NCBI GenBank assembly: GCA_025354985.1
Contig: JANXLU010000042.1
Span: 1 to 64,000, forward strand
DNA length: 64,000 nucleotides
From: Chloroflexota bacterium
GTDB lineage: Bacteria; Chloroflexota; Anaerolineae; J036; Brachytrichaceae
Reading direction: 5' to 3'
Position 1 is the first letter of the stretch; each line of letters opens with the position of its first letter. The notes under the pieces were generated by a model. The model had not been told where the DNA came from and searched no databases. It saw nothing but the letters and a program-made list of their open reading frames with translations. Made by a program: the position numbers and the translations under genes. Of the stretch, positions 1 through 10,160 are shown piece by piece.

Positions 1-48
1 ACACCCGGCCCCCCCTTCTCGCGACCATTTCAAGGTGTTGCTCCGAAC

Positions 49-1116
49 CTAAGGAAGATACTGTACGCGCTCCCAGCTGAAAACCTGAGTGGTTATTGGG
101 TCAACCGTGAGCTTAACCCATTCATTGGCGGCGGTCGATCCTTCGACCGTTACGCGGGTAAGGTTTGGAACTGCGCGTGTGTGATGGATCATGCCCGAAG
201 CGCTGGCGGGATCGGCCAATGGATGATCGACCTCAAAAACATGCGTATCGCCGTTTATAAGCAGAACAGGGCGACCAAACTTGACGCTCAGGTCCGCCAA
301 TTTGTTTACGAACGTTGTATACGCATTCAAGCCATCACCACCAGTGACCAGCGCGGCGGGATCCCACATGTTTGCCTGCAAGCCAATGACCATGCCTTTT
401 GCGTGAGACTCTTCGGCTTCTTCAAAGGCACCCTGCAACCAGCGCACGTTGGCCGCCTGCCGTTCGCTCACTTCCCCGGCCTGCGCGGACGTATTCGAAA
501 ATACACCGGTCCACGGGAGCGTATCGTCATTTGAACCCGGGACGTTCAATGTAACGAACATGACGTTTGCTTTTTGGAAGCGCACGTTTTCTACAAATTG
601 GGCATCGGTCTTTACTTCGTGCTCTTTGGCCTGCGAGTCGACCTCCATCGGGTGCTTTCCAAGCGTCAAGCCGGGATGTGCGAAAAACAGGCTGCGAACG
701 GCGGCGAGCTCATTAAGAGGATAGCCACTGCTGGACTGCTTTTTCTTGTGGCAATCCGTCCATTCATTGTCACCGGGTGTGTAGACAACCGGTGCATCGA
801 ACTGTTGGAAGATGTCAAAAATACCCTTGTTCCAGCCCGGAACAGAACCTGTCGGGATCGGTGAGAGGCCGGCCCCGGTGCATGGCATGCTTCCGGAGTG
901 AATGTCGCCGATATGCATGACCATGCGCACTTGCTTGTCGGAATTGATCGAATCGACAAGGAGTGGGGCCTGTGAAAGCAGGTTGGCGCTGTAGGGCCAG
1001 TCGCCATACACGGCCATGGTGAACGCATGACCGCGATCTTCATCATGGTCGGCCAGTGCGATGTTTGGGGTGACAAGTGTGCATAGCAAGGCTAGTGATA
1101 GCAGTTTACTTTTCAT
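49..1116 (-). CDS. Secreted metallophosphatase-like protein
   Basis: N-terminal signal peptide (MKSKLLSLALLCTLVTPNIALA); calcineurin-like motifs YGDWPYS, HIGDIHSG, PGDNEWTD, INGDTHVFEVDHPL. Confidence 0.7.
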   Translation of the reverse strand: MKSKLLSLALLCTLVTPNIALADHDEDRGHAFTMAVYGDWPYSANLLSQAPLLVDSINSDKQVRMVMHIGDIHSGSMPCTGAGLSPIPTGSVPGWNKGIFDIFQQFDAPVVYTPGDNEWTDCHKKKQSSSGYPLNELAAVRSLFFAHPGLTLGKHPMEVDSQAKEHEVKTDAQFVENVRFQKANVMFVTLNVPGSNDDTLPWTGVFSNTSAQAGEVSERQAANVRWLQGAFEEAEESHAKGMVIGLQANMWDPAALVTGGDGLNAYTTFVNKLADLSVKFGRPVLLINGDTHVFEVDHPLADPASASGMIHHTRAVPNLTRVTVEGSTAANEWVKLTVDPITTQVFSWERVQYLP

Positions 1117-1232
1117 TGAATGTGCTCCTCGTAAATAGGTAGTGAAGATTTAATGTCGGCAACCTAATGCGAATCTCTATGCCAAAGAACGATATTTTGT
1201 AGCGGTGATGTTAAGAATGGTTAACCGAACGA

Positions 1233-2243
1233 TTAGGCGTGCGCAAGCACCACCTGCAGGGTTTGGGGATCGCGAGAACCAACGAGAGCGTAAGCTTCCT
1301 GAGCGGACTCAAATGGAATGCGATGAGAGATTAACCGAGACGGACGGATCACAGTCAGCATGGACAGGGCAAAGTCCAGGCGACGCGTCTTGCTCCACCG
1401 GGCGAGTAATTGGGGCGCCAACGTGCTAACCTGGCTGCTGATCAACTGTATTCGACTTCGGTGAAAACGTCCGCCCAAATCCAACGGTACCGACTTGATG
1501 CCGTACCATGAACCGATTACGACACGTCCGGCAAACCCGGCGATGGTGATAGCCATGTTTAGTGCGCCGGGGGAGCCGGTCAACTCAAACACCAAATCGG
1601 CTTGTTCACCCGCAGCAACGATTGCTGCGGCGTCGTCAGGGTCAATGAGGTGCATCGCTCCCAGCGACGCAGCCATTAACCGTCGCGTGTGCAGACGTTC
1701 AACAACCGTCAACTCGGCAAGCGCAGTGCGGGCCAGAAGCGCGGTGCTAAGCAGACCGACCACACCCGCGCCCAGGACTGCCACCCGCTCGCCAACAAAT
1801 GGGTGACCATCCTGAACCAAACTTACAGCTGTTTCCATGTTTGGCAGGAACAATGCGTCGTCATTTGACAGGCCATTTGGCAGCGCTATCAAGGACGCAA
1901 CCGGCGCTACAAATTCGGTTTCGTGAGGATTGAAGGCAAATACGCGGCGATTGAGCCAGGCGTGATCGGTTTGCGGCCCCAGTTCGGTGACAATGCCCAC
2001 CGACGCATAACCATATTTGAGTGGGAACGTCAGCGTGCCGGTTAATGATGCCAGGGATTCGTCGGTTGCAAGCGCGGGAGGCGCTTCGCCGCGCAGTATG
2101 AGCAGTTCCGTACCGGCGCTGATTGCCGAACAGATGGATTGGACGCGCACTTCGCCAATGGATGGAGATGGGGAACCTTCGGTGCGGACTTCCACCCGCC
2201 CGGGAGCCTCAAAATAAATCGAACGGCGCAGCCGTGTTACCAC
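1233..2243 (-). CDS. MDR-family zinc-type alcohol dehydrogenase-like oxidoreductase
   Basis: Rossmann motif VAVLGAGVVGLLSTALLA; MDR-like length and layout (336 aa); overlaps the upstream RibD-like ORF by 7 nt. Confidence 0.8.
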   Translation of the reverse strand: MVTRLRRSIYFEAPGRVEVRTEGSPSPSIGEVRVQSICSAISAGTELLILRGEAPPALATDESLASLTGTLTFPLKYGYASVGIVTELGPQTDHAWLNRRVFAFNPHETEFVAPVASLIALPNGLSNDDALFLPNMETAVSLVQDGHPFVGERVAVLGAGVVGLLSTALLARTALAELTVVERLHTRRLMAASLGAMHLIDPDDAAAIVAAGEQADLVFELTGSPGALNMAITIAGFAGRVVIGSWYGIKSVPLDLGGRFHRSRIQLISSQVSTLAPQLLARWSKTRRLDFALSMLTVIRPSRLISHRIPFESAQEAYALVGSRDPQTLQVVLAHA

Positions 2244-2899
2244 CTCGTTTCCGCCTCGATAACGATGTCGTCGCCCAACGTTCGATGGACAACGTTGCGT
2301 AATTTGGGCAACTTGGATGATCGCGGTGAAAACTCCAAGGCGTGCAGGCCGCCAAGCAAAACCGGTGCAACCGTAACGATCAGGCGATCAACAAGTTCGG
2401 ATTGGAGAAATGCTGCAATGACCATTGCTCCACCTTCCACCATGAGCCGTCTTATGCCGAGGCTGGACAGGTGATCGAGGGCGGCGTGCAGGTCCACATG
2501 CCCGTCGTCATTGGCGGCGATCCGATGCACGTGTGCGCCCACCGATTCGATCAGAAGTTGTAGCTGTTGCGAACCGGATGATGTCGTTAAAATCACGGCG
2601 GGCAGCGCAGGAGCGGCCAGCAGTTTGCTTGTGAGCGGGATACGCAATCGGCTGTCAAGAACGACCGGTCGGGGATTTGAGCCATGCGCATATCGAACCG
2701 TCAAGCGCGGGTCGTCGCTGATGACGGTGCCCACACCGACCAATACTGCATCATGCTCCGCGCGCAGCTGGTGGGTGAAGGCCGCCGACTCCGCGCCGCT
2801 GATTTTGGTTGGCTGACCGGCACGCGCGGCGATACAACCGTCCAAACTTTGGGCAAAGGTCAGTGTGACGAATGGGCGCATGTCTGGAATAGTTGCCAC
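2237..2899 (-). CDS. RibD C-terminal/dihydrofolate-reductase-like reductase (stand-alone, no deaminase domain)
   Basis: FVTLTFAQSLDGCIA, DAVLVGVGTVISDDPRLTVR and LMVEGGAMVIAAFL are RibD_C signatures. Confidence 0.88.
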   Translation of the reverse strand: MATIPDMRPFVTLTFAQSLDGCIAARAGQPTKISGAESAAFTHQLRAEHDAVLVGVGTVISDDPRLTVRYAHGSNPRPVVLDSRLRIPLTSKLLAAPALPAVILTTSSGSQQLQLLIESVGAHVHRIAANDDGHVDLHAALDHLSSLGIRRLMVEGGAMVIAAFLQSELVDRLIVTVAPVLLGGLHALEFSPRSSKLPKLRNVVHRTLGDDIVIEAETRW

Positions 2900-2944
2900 T
2901 TTAAGGGTGGCCGATCTGATCCAGGCAATCCCATGGCGCCCGGG

Positions 2945-3604
2945 TTAAAGCGCACCGTTCAACAACTGATGGAGCTGGTGATTCATGCGGCGCGCCTTGG
3001 TGCGCATATATGCGGTATTTTCCGGGGTCAGTGGAACGGTCAGAGGAATTCGATCCGTCACTCGGATTCCGAGATCGCGCAGGCTGTCAACCTTGTGTGG
3101 ATTATTGGTAAGCAATCGGACCGAACGTATATCCCAATCACTTAGTATCCAGGCGGCCATATCATAGGCACGCTCGTCGGGTTGATGACCCAGCGCGACG
3201 TTGGCCTCGACCGTGTCATAGCCCTCGTCCTGCAGGTTATAGGCCCGCAGTTTTTGCAACAAACCGATACCGCGCCCTTCTTGACGCAGGTAAATCACCA
3301 TCCCCAACTTCTCGCGGGCAATCATCTCAAGGGCGGAGGCAAGCTGGGGACCGCAGTCACACCGGCGTGAGCCCAACACGTCACCGGTGAAGCACTCCGA
3401 GTGGACACGCACCAGAACATCCTGGCGTCCGGTGACATCGCCGCGCACGATCGCAAGGTGTTCCTTGTCATCAAAATCATTGTGGTACAAACTCAGCGTG
3501 AATTGCCCGGCATCAAGCGGGATGCGCGCACTGACCATGCGCTGCAATGGAAATTTTCGATCAGAGACGACTGACTCCTGCCGACTATCGCTTTTGTTCC
3601 ACAT
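2945..3604 (-). CDS. ribA: GTP cyclohydrolase II
   Basis: Zn-ligand motif CFTGDVLGSRRCDC, RQEGRGIGLLQKLRAYNLQ, LLTNNPHKVDSL. Start uncertain (ORF opens at 3655). Confidence 0.93.
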   Translation of the reverse strand: MWNKSDSRQESVVSDRKFPLQRMVSARIPLDAGQFTLSLYHNDFDDKEHLAIVRGDVTGRQDVLVRVHSECFTGDVLGSRRCDCGPQLASALEMIAREKLGMVIYLRQEGRGIGLLQKLRAYNLQDEGYDTVEANVALGHQPDERAYDMAAWILSDWDIRSVRLLTNNPHKVDSLRDLGIRVTDRIPLTVPLTPENTAYMRTKARRMNHQLHQLLNGAL

Positions 3605-3630
3605 ACATTGCCGCGTGAGCGCACCACCAC

Positions 3631-3963
3631 CTAGGATGCTCGAAGATGCAGCCAAACTGCAGCAATCAAAAGCACCTCTGCTACTTTGTCAAAAATCGCA
3701 AGCCCATCATTTGGATTGCCAATAATCAACCACGCAACAACTGTTATAGCGGCGAAGCCCATCAGCGCGTAATGTATTAACGTTGAATATTGCTTTAACG
3801 GATTTGGAGGGAAGAGCAGCGCGCACGTAAGCCCGAGGTATCCAAGCGCGTTGAGGGTAAACGGAATATCAAGATGACCTAGACGGATATTTAGAAAGAC
3901 GTGAACGGCGGCCGTAATCAAGCCGAGAACGAGAATAACGGGTCGCAACATAGCTCTTGACAT
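3631..3963 (-). CDS. Small multi-pass membrane protein
   Basis: About 110 aa with four hydrophobic segments from MSRAMLRPVILVLGLITAAVHVF. Confidence 0.6.
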   Translation of the reverse strand: MSRAMLRPVILVLGLITAAVHVFLNIRLGHLDIPFTLNALGYLGLTCALLFPPNPLKQYSTLIHYALMGFAAITVVAWLIIGNPNDGLAIFDKVAEVLLIAAVWLHLRAS

Positions 3964-3992
3964 TTGAAAAGTATAGCGGCTAATTGGCAGAT

Positions 3993-4020
3993 TTGACGCG
4001 GCGGGCATTTGTGATAGGAT
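3993..4020 (+). promoter_or_regulatory. Candidate sigma70-type promoter for the RRM gene
   Basis: TTGACG (3993-3998), 16-nt spacer, TAGGAT (4015-4020); GGAG Shine-Dalgarno at ~4056 before ATG 4072. Confidence 0.45.
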
Positions 4021-4071
4021 TTCAAGAAGCATTCTTTATTTCCAATACAAGTTACGGAGAACGAAAGACAA

Positions 4072-4572
4072 ATGGGAAAGAGACTTTACGTCGGGAACCT
4101 GGCTTACAAGACAAGGGATGACGGATTGCGCGCCTTTTTTGCGGCGGCGGGCAACGTTACGGCAGCCGAGGTGATCATGATGGGACGCCGCTCCAACCGA
4201 TCAAAGGGTTTCGGGTTTGTTGAGTTCGCCACCGATGAGGAAGCGACACACGCCAGGGAGACATTGAACGGACAGTTGTTGGATGAACGACCCATCCGGG
4301 TGGATGTGGCTAACGACAAACCGGAACGAGCCGAAGGCGATCGACGCGATGATCGACCACCCCGGCAGGATTATAACGATCGGGGCAATGATCGTGGAAC
4401 TGACCGACCTGCGTATAGCAGCGACCGACCTTCCTACGGCAATGACCGACCCGCGTATAGCAGTGATCGCCCAAGTGGCGGTGGCGGCGCGCACGGTGGT
4501 TACAGCAGCGGCGGCGGTGGCTATAACAGTGATCGGGGCGGCGAGCGGCGCTATAGTGATCGGCGCTTCTAA
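4072..4572 (+). CDS. RRM-domain RNA-binding protein with D/R/Y/G-rich tail
   Basis: RNP motifs LYVGNLAY and KGFGFVEF; C-terminal repeats DRPAYSSDRPSYGNDRPAYSSDRP then a Gly-rich segment. Confidence 0.9.
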   Translation: MGKRLYVGNLAYKTRDDGLRAFFAAAGNVTAAEVIMMGRRSNRSKGFGFVEFATDEEATHARETLNGQLLDERPIRVDVANDKPERAEGDRRDDRPPRQDYNDRGNDRGTDRPAYSSDRPSYGNDRPAYSSDRPSGGGGAHGGYSSGGGGYNSDRGGERRYSDRRF

Positions 4573-4653
4573 TTAGCGAAGCAGTGAACATACAAAGAAT
4601 GCCAGCCAACACTGCTTGGTGACCCGGGAGACCGGGATTGGTCTCCAATTATT

Positions 4654-4697
4654 GATGCCCGGCATCGACTGCCTGTCGATGCCGGGCATCTTTGTTT
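4654..4697 (+). terminator. Rho-independent terminator-like hairpin between the RRM gene and trpD
   Basis: Perfect 16-bp inverted repeat gatgcccggcatcgac/gtcgatgccgggcatc, loop tgcct, then tttgttt. A smaller hairpin ggagacc/ggtctcc lies at 4627-4646. Confidence 0.85.
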
Positions 4698-4702
4698 AGT
4701 CA

Positions 4703-5728
4703 ATGACAGCAATTCAAACTTCCATAGCCAAGTTGTTTTCCCGCCAGGGCTTGACGGCCGACGAGGCCGAAGCCACCATGAATGAAATTATGGATGGTGC
4801 GGCCACGCAAGCACAAATTGGCGCATATTTGGGCGCGCTGCGCACGCGCGGCGAATCGGTGGCTGAGATTTCCGGGAGTGCGCGCGCAATGCGAAAACAT
4901 TCGCTACATGTGCCCACGCACCGCAGCCCGCTGATCGACGTGGTGGGCACAGGAGGAGACAAATCCGGCACATTCAATATCAGCACCACCGCGATGTTTG
5001 TGGTTGCCGGCGCGGGTGGGATTGTGGCCAAACACGGCAACCGTGCGGCGAGCAGCCAAACCGGGAGCGCCGACGTACTGGCGGCACTGGGCGTCAATGT
5101 TGCCCTGACCCCGGATCAGGCGGCGCACTGTATTGATGAGCTGGGTGTTGGCTTCATGTTTGCCGTGACCTATCACCCGGCCATGAAGCACGCAGCCGGC
5201 GCACGCCGCGAAATCGGTTCCCGCACCATCTTCAACATTCTTGGCCCGCTGACCAACCCCGCCGGTGCGCTGCATCAGTTGCTTGGCGTGTTTGATCCGG
5301 AGCTGACCGAGGTGATGGCACTGGTTTTGCGCGATCTCGGGAGCAAACATGTATTGGTTATGAGCTGCAATGGTGTGGATGAGCTTTTGACGACCGCGCC
5401 CAACAAAGTGACCGAGCTCAAGGGTGGCGTCCTATCCACCTATCAATTTGATGCCCAGGATTTTGGGTTTGCTAAGGTGCCATTGGACGCGCTGGCGGGT
5501 GGCGCACCCGACTTTAACGCATCGATCACGCGGACGATCCTGGCCGGCAAAGACATCCCGGCCCGCACCGACGTCGTGCTGCTGAACGCCGGAGCGGCTT
5601 TGTATGCCGCGGATATGGCCTCCGACATACCGGAAGGTATTGGCCTGGCCCGCGAATCCATAGCCAGCGGAGAGGCGCTCGCCAAGCTGGATGCCCTTGT
5701 AGCCATGAGCCAGCGCTATGCAGCCTAA
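4703..5728 (+). CDS. trpD: Anthranilate phosphoribosyltransferase
   Basis: LTADEAEATMNEIMDGAATQAQIGAYLGALR, VVGTGGDKSGTFNIST, KHGNRAASSQTGSADVL, GPLTNPAG. Confidence 0.96.
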   Translation: MTAIQTSIAKLFSRQGLTADEAEATMNEIMDGAATQAQIGAYLGALRTRGESVAEISGSARAMRKHSLHVPTHRSPLIDVVGTGGDKSGTFNISTTAMFVVAGAGGIVAKHGNRAASSQTGSADVLAALGVNVALTPDQAAHCIDELGVGFMFAVTYHPAMKHAAGARREIGSRTIFNILGPLTNPAGALHQLLGVFDPELTEVMALVLRDLGSKHVLVMSCNGVDELLTTAPNKVTELKGGVLSTYQFDAQDFGFAKVPLDALAGGAPDFNASITRTILAGKDIPARTDVVLLNAGAALYAADMASDIPEGIGLARESIASGEALAKLDALVAMSQRYAA

Positions 5729-5793
5729 TCGGTGATGGGCAAAATGTTGGACGATTTGATGACGTTCCGTGCGCTTATCTTCATGGATATATC

Positions 5794-6636
5794 CTAATCA
5801 TCGTGGTCTTCCAGCCGACGCAGTCCGGTCATCAGCAGCGCGGACAGCGCAATCAGGATGACAGCGAGTGCAAGGGCGGAATTCGAGTTTTGCTCGAAGC
5901 CAATATATATCGCAAGGGGCATGGTTTGGCTGACGCCCTCCAGATTACCTGCAAACAAAATGGTGGCGCCAAATTCTCCAAGTGCACGCGTCCAGGCCAG
6001 AATCAATCCGGTGATGAGCGCGCGGCGCGCCAATGGCAGCATGATTAGGACAAACAGCTGCCAGGGCGAAGCGCCCTCGACGAGTGCGGACTCGGCAAGG
6101 TGCACATCAATGGCTGCAAACCCAACTCGGGCGGCGCGGACAAAAAAGGGGGCCGCCACGAAAATCTGCGCCAGTATCACCGCCCAGGTTGTGAACGGCA
6201 GCGACAGGCCAAGCTGCCCCAACGCTGATCCAAGAAAGCCGCGACGACCAAACGTCATCAGCAGCGCCAAACCGGCGACAGCGGGCGGCAATACGATCGG
6301 TAGATCCACGATGAGCTCCAACAACCAACGACCCGGAAACTTGGTGAGTGCAAAGAAATAGGCCAGCGGCGTGCCAAGCAGCACGGTTGCAAAGAGTGCG
6401 GCCGTTGACGTGACCAGACTTAAGCGCAATGCGGCAAGCGCTTCCGGCGCCCGGACAAACACGAGGAAATTGTTACCCAATCCCGTGACGAGCGTCACCA
6501 GGATTGGAACACCAAAGAGCAACACGAGCACCACGCCGGGCGCGGCAAATGGACGCGCTTGGGCGGCGCGCAACGTGTGACCGTGCCGCGACCCGGCTCC
6601 CTGACCACCCAGGCGCCTAGGCCGCGACGAACTCAT
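5794..6636 (-). CDS. Molybdate/sulfate-type ABC transporter permease (ModB-like)
   Basis: Multi-pass protein; permease motif EGASPWQLFVLIMLPLARRALITGLILAWTRALGEFGATILFAGN. Confidence 0.85.
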   Translation of the reverse strand: MSSSRPRRLGGQGAGSRHGHTLRAAQARPFAAPGVVLVLLFGVPILVTLVTGLGNNFLVFVRAPEALAALRLSLVTSTAALFATVLLGTPLAYFFALTKFPGRWLLELIVDLPIVLPPAVAGLALLMTFGRRGFLGSALGQLGLSLPFTTWAVILAQIFVAAPFFVRAARVGFAAIDVHLAESALVEGASPWQLFVLIMLPLARRALITGLILAWTRALGEFGATILFAGNLEGVSQTMPLAIYIGFEQNSNSALALAVILIALSALLMTGLRRLEDHDD

Positions 6637-6687
6637 GATTGTCAGGGATTGGTTGATTTTTTATTGTTTCGGTTTCCCCGTGGCCTT

Positions 6688-8313
6688 TTAGCGCATGGAC
6701 CGGTAGCGACGAATTAATGCATTGGTAGAGCTATCGTGCTTGAGATCCGAGTCGGTTGCCGATTCAAGCTCCGGGACAATGCGCTGGGCCAACACCTTGC
6801 CAAGCTCCACACCCCATTGATCAAAGGCGTCGATATTCCAGATGGCGGCCTGGACAAATACACTGTGTTCATAGAGGGCCACCAGCTTTCCGAGCATGGC
6901 GGGTGTGAGGGATTCGGCCAGGATGACGTTGGAGGGGCGATTGCCTTCAAACGACCGGTGGGGCGCCAGCCAATCCGGATTGCCCTCGGCGGTTACTTCG
7001 GCCAGCGTCTTACCAAAAGCCAGCGCCTCGGCCTGGGCAAACACGTTGGCCATAAGCAGATCATGGTGACGCCCGAGCGGATTTTGCGACCGTGCAAAGG
7101 CGATAAAGTCGCATGGAATCAGTCGCGTGCCCTGATGAATCAGTTGATAGAAGGAGTGCTGACCGTTGGTTCCCGGCTCACCCCAGTAGATTGGGCCGGT
7201 TTCGTAGTCGACCGATGCGCCGGCGGTGGTCACATGCTTGCCGGTGCTTTCCATGGTCAACTGTTGAAGATATGCCGGGAAGCGCTTCAAATATTGGTCA
7301 TAGGGCAGCACGGCGACCGTGTGGGCGCCGAGGAAATTATTGTTCCACACGGACAGCAGACCCAACAACATCGGCAGGTTACTTTCGACCGGGGCGGTGC
7401 GGAAATGCTCGTCCATGGCGTGGAAGCCACCCAGCATCTCGCGGAACGCATCCGGGCCGATTGCAAGCATCGTAGAAAGACCGATCGAAGAATCCATCGA
7501 ATAGCGACCACCGACCCAATCCCAAAAGCCAAACATGTTTGCAGTGTCGATGCCAAACTTTGAAACTTCGGCGGCATTTGTACTGACCGCAACAAAGTGT
7601 TTTGCGACCGCAGCGTCATCCTTGAGTGCAGCCAGGCACCATGCCCGCGCAGTGCGCGCATTTGTCATCGTCTCGAGGGTTGTAAAGGTTTTGCTTGCGG
7701 CAATGAACAATGTTTCCTCGGGGTTTAGATCCCGGGTGGCCTCGGCGAAATCGGTACCGTCGATATTTGAAACAAACCGAAACGTCATGTCGCGCGCAGC
7801 GAAGTGGCGCAGGGCTTCATAGGCCATGACCGGGCCGAGGTCGCTTCCGCCTATGCCAATGTTGACAATGTTGCGAATTCGTTTGCCGGTGTGCCCAAGC
7901 CAGCTGCCGTCACGGACGCGCGTGGCAAACTCGGACATTCTGTCCAAGACGACGTGCACGTCGGGTACGACATTCCTGCCGTCGACCAAGATTGTGGCCA
8001 AGCGAGGCGCCCGCAGTGCCGTATGGAGCACGGCGCGCTTTTCCGTCAGATTGATTGCATCACCGCGGAACATGGCGGCCACGTGACCACCGACATCACA
8101 GGCCGCGGCCAGAGACCACAGCAACTGCATCGTCTCGGCGGTGACGCGGTTCTTTGAGTAATCCAAAAATATCCCTTCGGCTTCGGTTGTCAGGTCGTCG
8201 CCACGCTGCGGCTCGGCTGCGAACAAAGCGCGCAAGTGGGTCTGCTTTATGTGTTGGCTGTGGTTTTGCAACGCCTGCCATTCCGGTCGCTGGGTGAGAG
8301 AGGGAGTGCTCAT
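6688..8313 (-). CDS. pgi: Glucose-6-phosphate isomerase
   Basis: [63 protein letters not shown]; start [12 protein letters not shown]. Confidence 0.97.
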   Translation of the reverse strand: MSTPSLTQRPEWQALQNHSQHIKQTHLRALFAAEPQRGDDLTTEAEGIFLDYSKNRVTAETMQLLWSLAAACDVGGHVAAMFRGDAINLTEKRAVLHTALRAPRLATILVDGRNVVPDVHVVLDRMSEFATRVRDGSWLGHTGKRIRNIVNIGIGGSDLGPVMAYEALRHFAARDMTFRFVSNIDGTDFAEATRDLNPEETLFIAASKTFTTLETMTNARTARAWCLAALKDDAAVAKHFVAVSTNAAEVSKFGIDTANMFGFWDWVGGRYSMDSSIGLSTMLAIGPDAFREMLGGFHAMDEHFRTAPVESNLPMLLGLLSVWNNNFLGAHTVAVLPYDQYLKRFPAYLQQLTMESTGKHVTTAGASVDYETGPIYWGEPGTNGQHSFYQLIHQGTRLIPCDFIAFARSQNPLGRHHDLLMANVFAQAEALAFGKTLAEVTAEGNPDWLAPHRSFEGNRPSNVILAESLTPAMLGKLVALYEHSVFVQAAIWNIDAFDQWGVELGKVLAQRIVPELESATDSDLKHDSSTNALIRRYRSMR

Positions 8314-8347
8314 GTCGATATTGTGCGCGAGAGATGTTAAAAAATTG

Positions 8348-9361
8348 CTACCTGCGGGCAACCGCGGGGTCCTTTTCACGGGGAAGTTCAAACCACTGAT
8401 CGTTGCAAAAGTCCAGATCGGCGGCACTGAGCACCAGATCAACACCGCCCAATGAATCACGGAGCTGTTGAGCGGAACTGGCACCCACGATGGCGCTGGT
8501 GATTCCCGGTTGGGCCAGCACCCAGGCCAGAGCAACATGGGTCAGCTGCTTGTTTTGCGCGTCGAAGTATGTGCCAAGGCGATCCACCGCCTGCATGACC
8601 GGATCATGCCAGTAACGCTTTTGATACATCGTGCCGCTGTTGTTGCCCAGGGCAAAGCGCGAGCCTTCCTGGATCTCGCGCGATTGGCGGTAGCGACCGG
8701 TGAGCATGCCACCAGCCAGTGGGTTATACACGATCAGACCGACGCCGTGCGTGCGGCACAGCGGCACGATATCGTCCTCGATCATGCGAAACAGGATGTT
8801 GTAGCGGGGCTGGTCGCTCTCAAAGCGTGCAAGCCCGCGGAGCCGGCTGGTCCAAAGCGCATCGGCTAGGAGGTGTGCCGGATAGTTGCTGCATCCGACA
8901 TAGCGCACTTTGCCGCTGTGCACCAGATCATCAAGGGCGCGCAGGGATTCTTCAATTGGCGTGCCATCATCGGGTGAGTGGAATTGATACAGATCTATGT
9001 GATCTGTCTGCAGGCGCTTTAGGCTGGCTTCGCAGGCGCGCACAATGTGTCTGCGGCTCAAGCCCTCGTCGTTGACGCCGGGGCCCATGCGCCCGCGGCA
9101 CTTGGTTGCGAGCACGATCCGTTCGCGGGCGCCACGCGCCTTGATCCAGTTGCCAACGATGACCTCGGTTTGACCGACCTTTTCAAGACCGCCACCCAAA
9201 GGATACACATCGGCGGTGTCAAAGAAGTTGACGCCCGTGGCATCGGCCACGTCCATTATTTCAAACGATGCCGCTTCGTCGCATTGATTGGCAAAGGTCA
9301 TGGTGCCCAGGCACACCTCGCTCACTTTAAGACCGGTTCGCCCCAGGTTGTTAATTTTCAT
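8348..9361 (-). CDS. Aldo/keto reductase
   Basis: [55 protein letters not shown]. Confidence 0.93.
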   Translation of the reverse strand: MKINNLGRTGLKVSEVCLGTMTFANQCDEAASFEIMDVADATGVNFFDTADVYPLGGGLEKVGQTEVIVGNWIKARGARERIVLATKCRGRMGPGVNDEGLSRRHIVRACEASLKRLQTDHIDLYQFHSPDDGTPIEESLRALDDLVHSGKVRYVGCSNYPAHLLADALWTSRLRGLARFESDQPRYNILFRMIEDDIVPLCRTHGVGLIVYNPLAGGMLTGRYRQSREIQEGSRFALGNNSGTMYQKRYWHDPVMQAVDRLGTYFDAQNKQLTHVALAWVLAQPGITSAIVGASSAQQLRDSLGGVDLVLSAADLDFCNDQWFELPREKDPAVARR

Positions 9362-9554
9362 GTTTGGTTTGGATTTTGTCTCATTATTGCATCAAACCGA
9401 CGGTTTTTGTTTCTCTCGGAGAGACGACGCCCCGTGTCGTGGCACACACGTTGCCGTAAGAAGCGCGTGCGTATGGATTGCAGGAAAATTTAATATCGGT
9501 GTAGCGAAGCTGAATACGCACCGTTGGACACGTGGCGGTTTAAAGGTGCAACGA

Positions 9555-9875
9555 TCAGGGTAGCGGCACGTAGTCAACGACGAATACACCGTCGACGATT
9601 TCGAGGCCCTGGATCAATGTGCCAAAGGCTTCATGCTCGGGATGGGGCAGATATGCGTCACGCGCCTGGGCGCTTTCGAACGTGAGCGTGTAGATGTGTG
9701 TGAACCCGAGGTTCAATCCTTCCGGGCTGTTGTTGATTCCCTGTTCAAACCGGAGAATGCCCGCAATCCGATGTTGCAACGCACGAAAGGCGTCGGTAAC
9801 TTGTTGAATGTGCGCGACAGACACACCCGGCTTGTATTTGAAGATGACGACATGGACCACCGGGCTGCTTGGCAT
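9555..9875 (-). CDS. Stress-responsive alpha/beta-barrel (Dabb) domain protein
   Basis: VVHVVIFKYKPGVSVAHIQQV, LGFTHIYTLTFESAQARDAYLPHPEHEAF. Confidence 0.85.
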   Translation of the reverse strand: MPSSPVVHVVIFKYKPGVSVAHIQQVTDAFRALQHRIAGILRFEQGINNSPEGLNLGFTHIYTLTFESAQARDAYLPHPEHEAFGTLIQGLEIVDGVFVVDYVPLP

Positions 9876-9909
9876 TATTCTCCCCGTTCCGCTCATTTGA
9901 ATGTTTGAG

Positions 9910-10160
9910 TCACGGTTCAACGATCGACAGCGCGTATGTTACTACCTCGTCCAGAGACTTGGCGACTCCTGTTGCCCGGGCCGCGGCGGATCCTGGATAC
10001 TCTCCCAGAATTTGATGCCGACGCCACGAACGAGTGGGCGGTTTTGGCACACAACTTTGTGGCGGATCTTCGGCGTGAGGCACGCCGCGCCTACTGGACG
10101 TTTGAGATGGGTATCGCCTTCGGGTGGCTGTGGATGCCATGTGAAGCGGAGCCGGTTTTG
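9910..10160 (-). pseudogene. Possible decayed 3' fragment of a LuxR/NB-ARC-type regulator
   Basis: Minus-strand ORF tail LGEYPGSAAARATGVAKSLDEVVTYALS resembles the common LGE-AFAAAWAEGRALSLEEAVALAL tail of such regulators; the upstream part is low-complexity and not recognisable. Confidence 0.35.

Noticed and set aside
4397-4470. DNA tandem repeat in the RRM gene
   Set aside because: The repeat is explained by the in-frame DRPAYSSDRP/SYGN protein repeats of the disordered tail, common in RRM proteins.
8314-8538. N-terminal extension of the pgi ORF
   Set aside because: Overlaps the aldo/keto reductase gene antisense-frame and is not PGI-like; [12 protein letters not shown] at 8313 fits the family.
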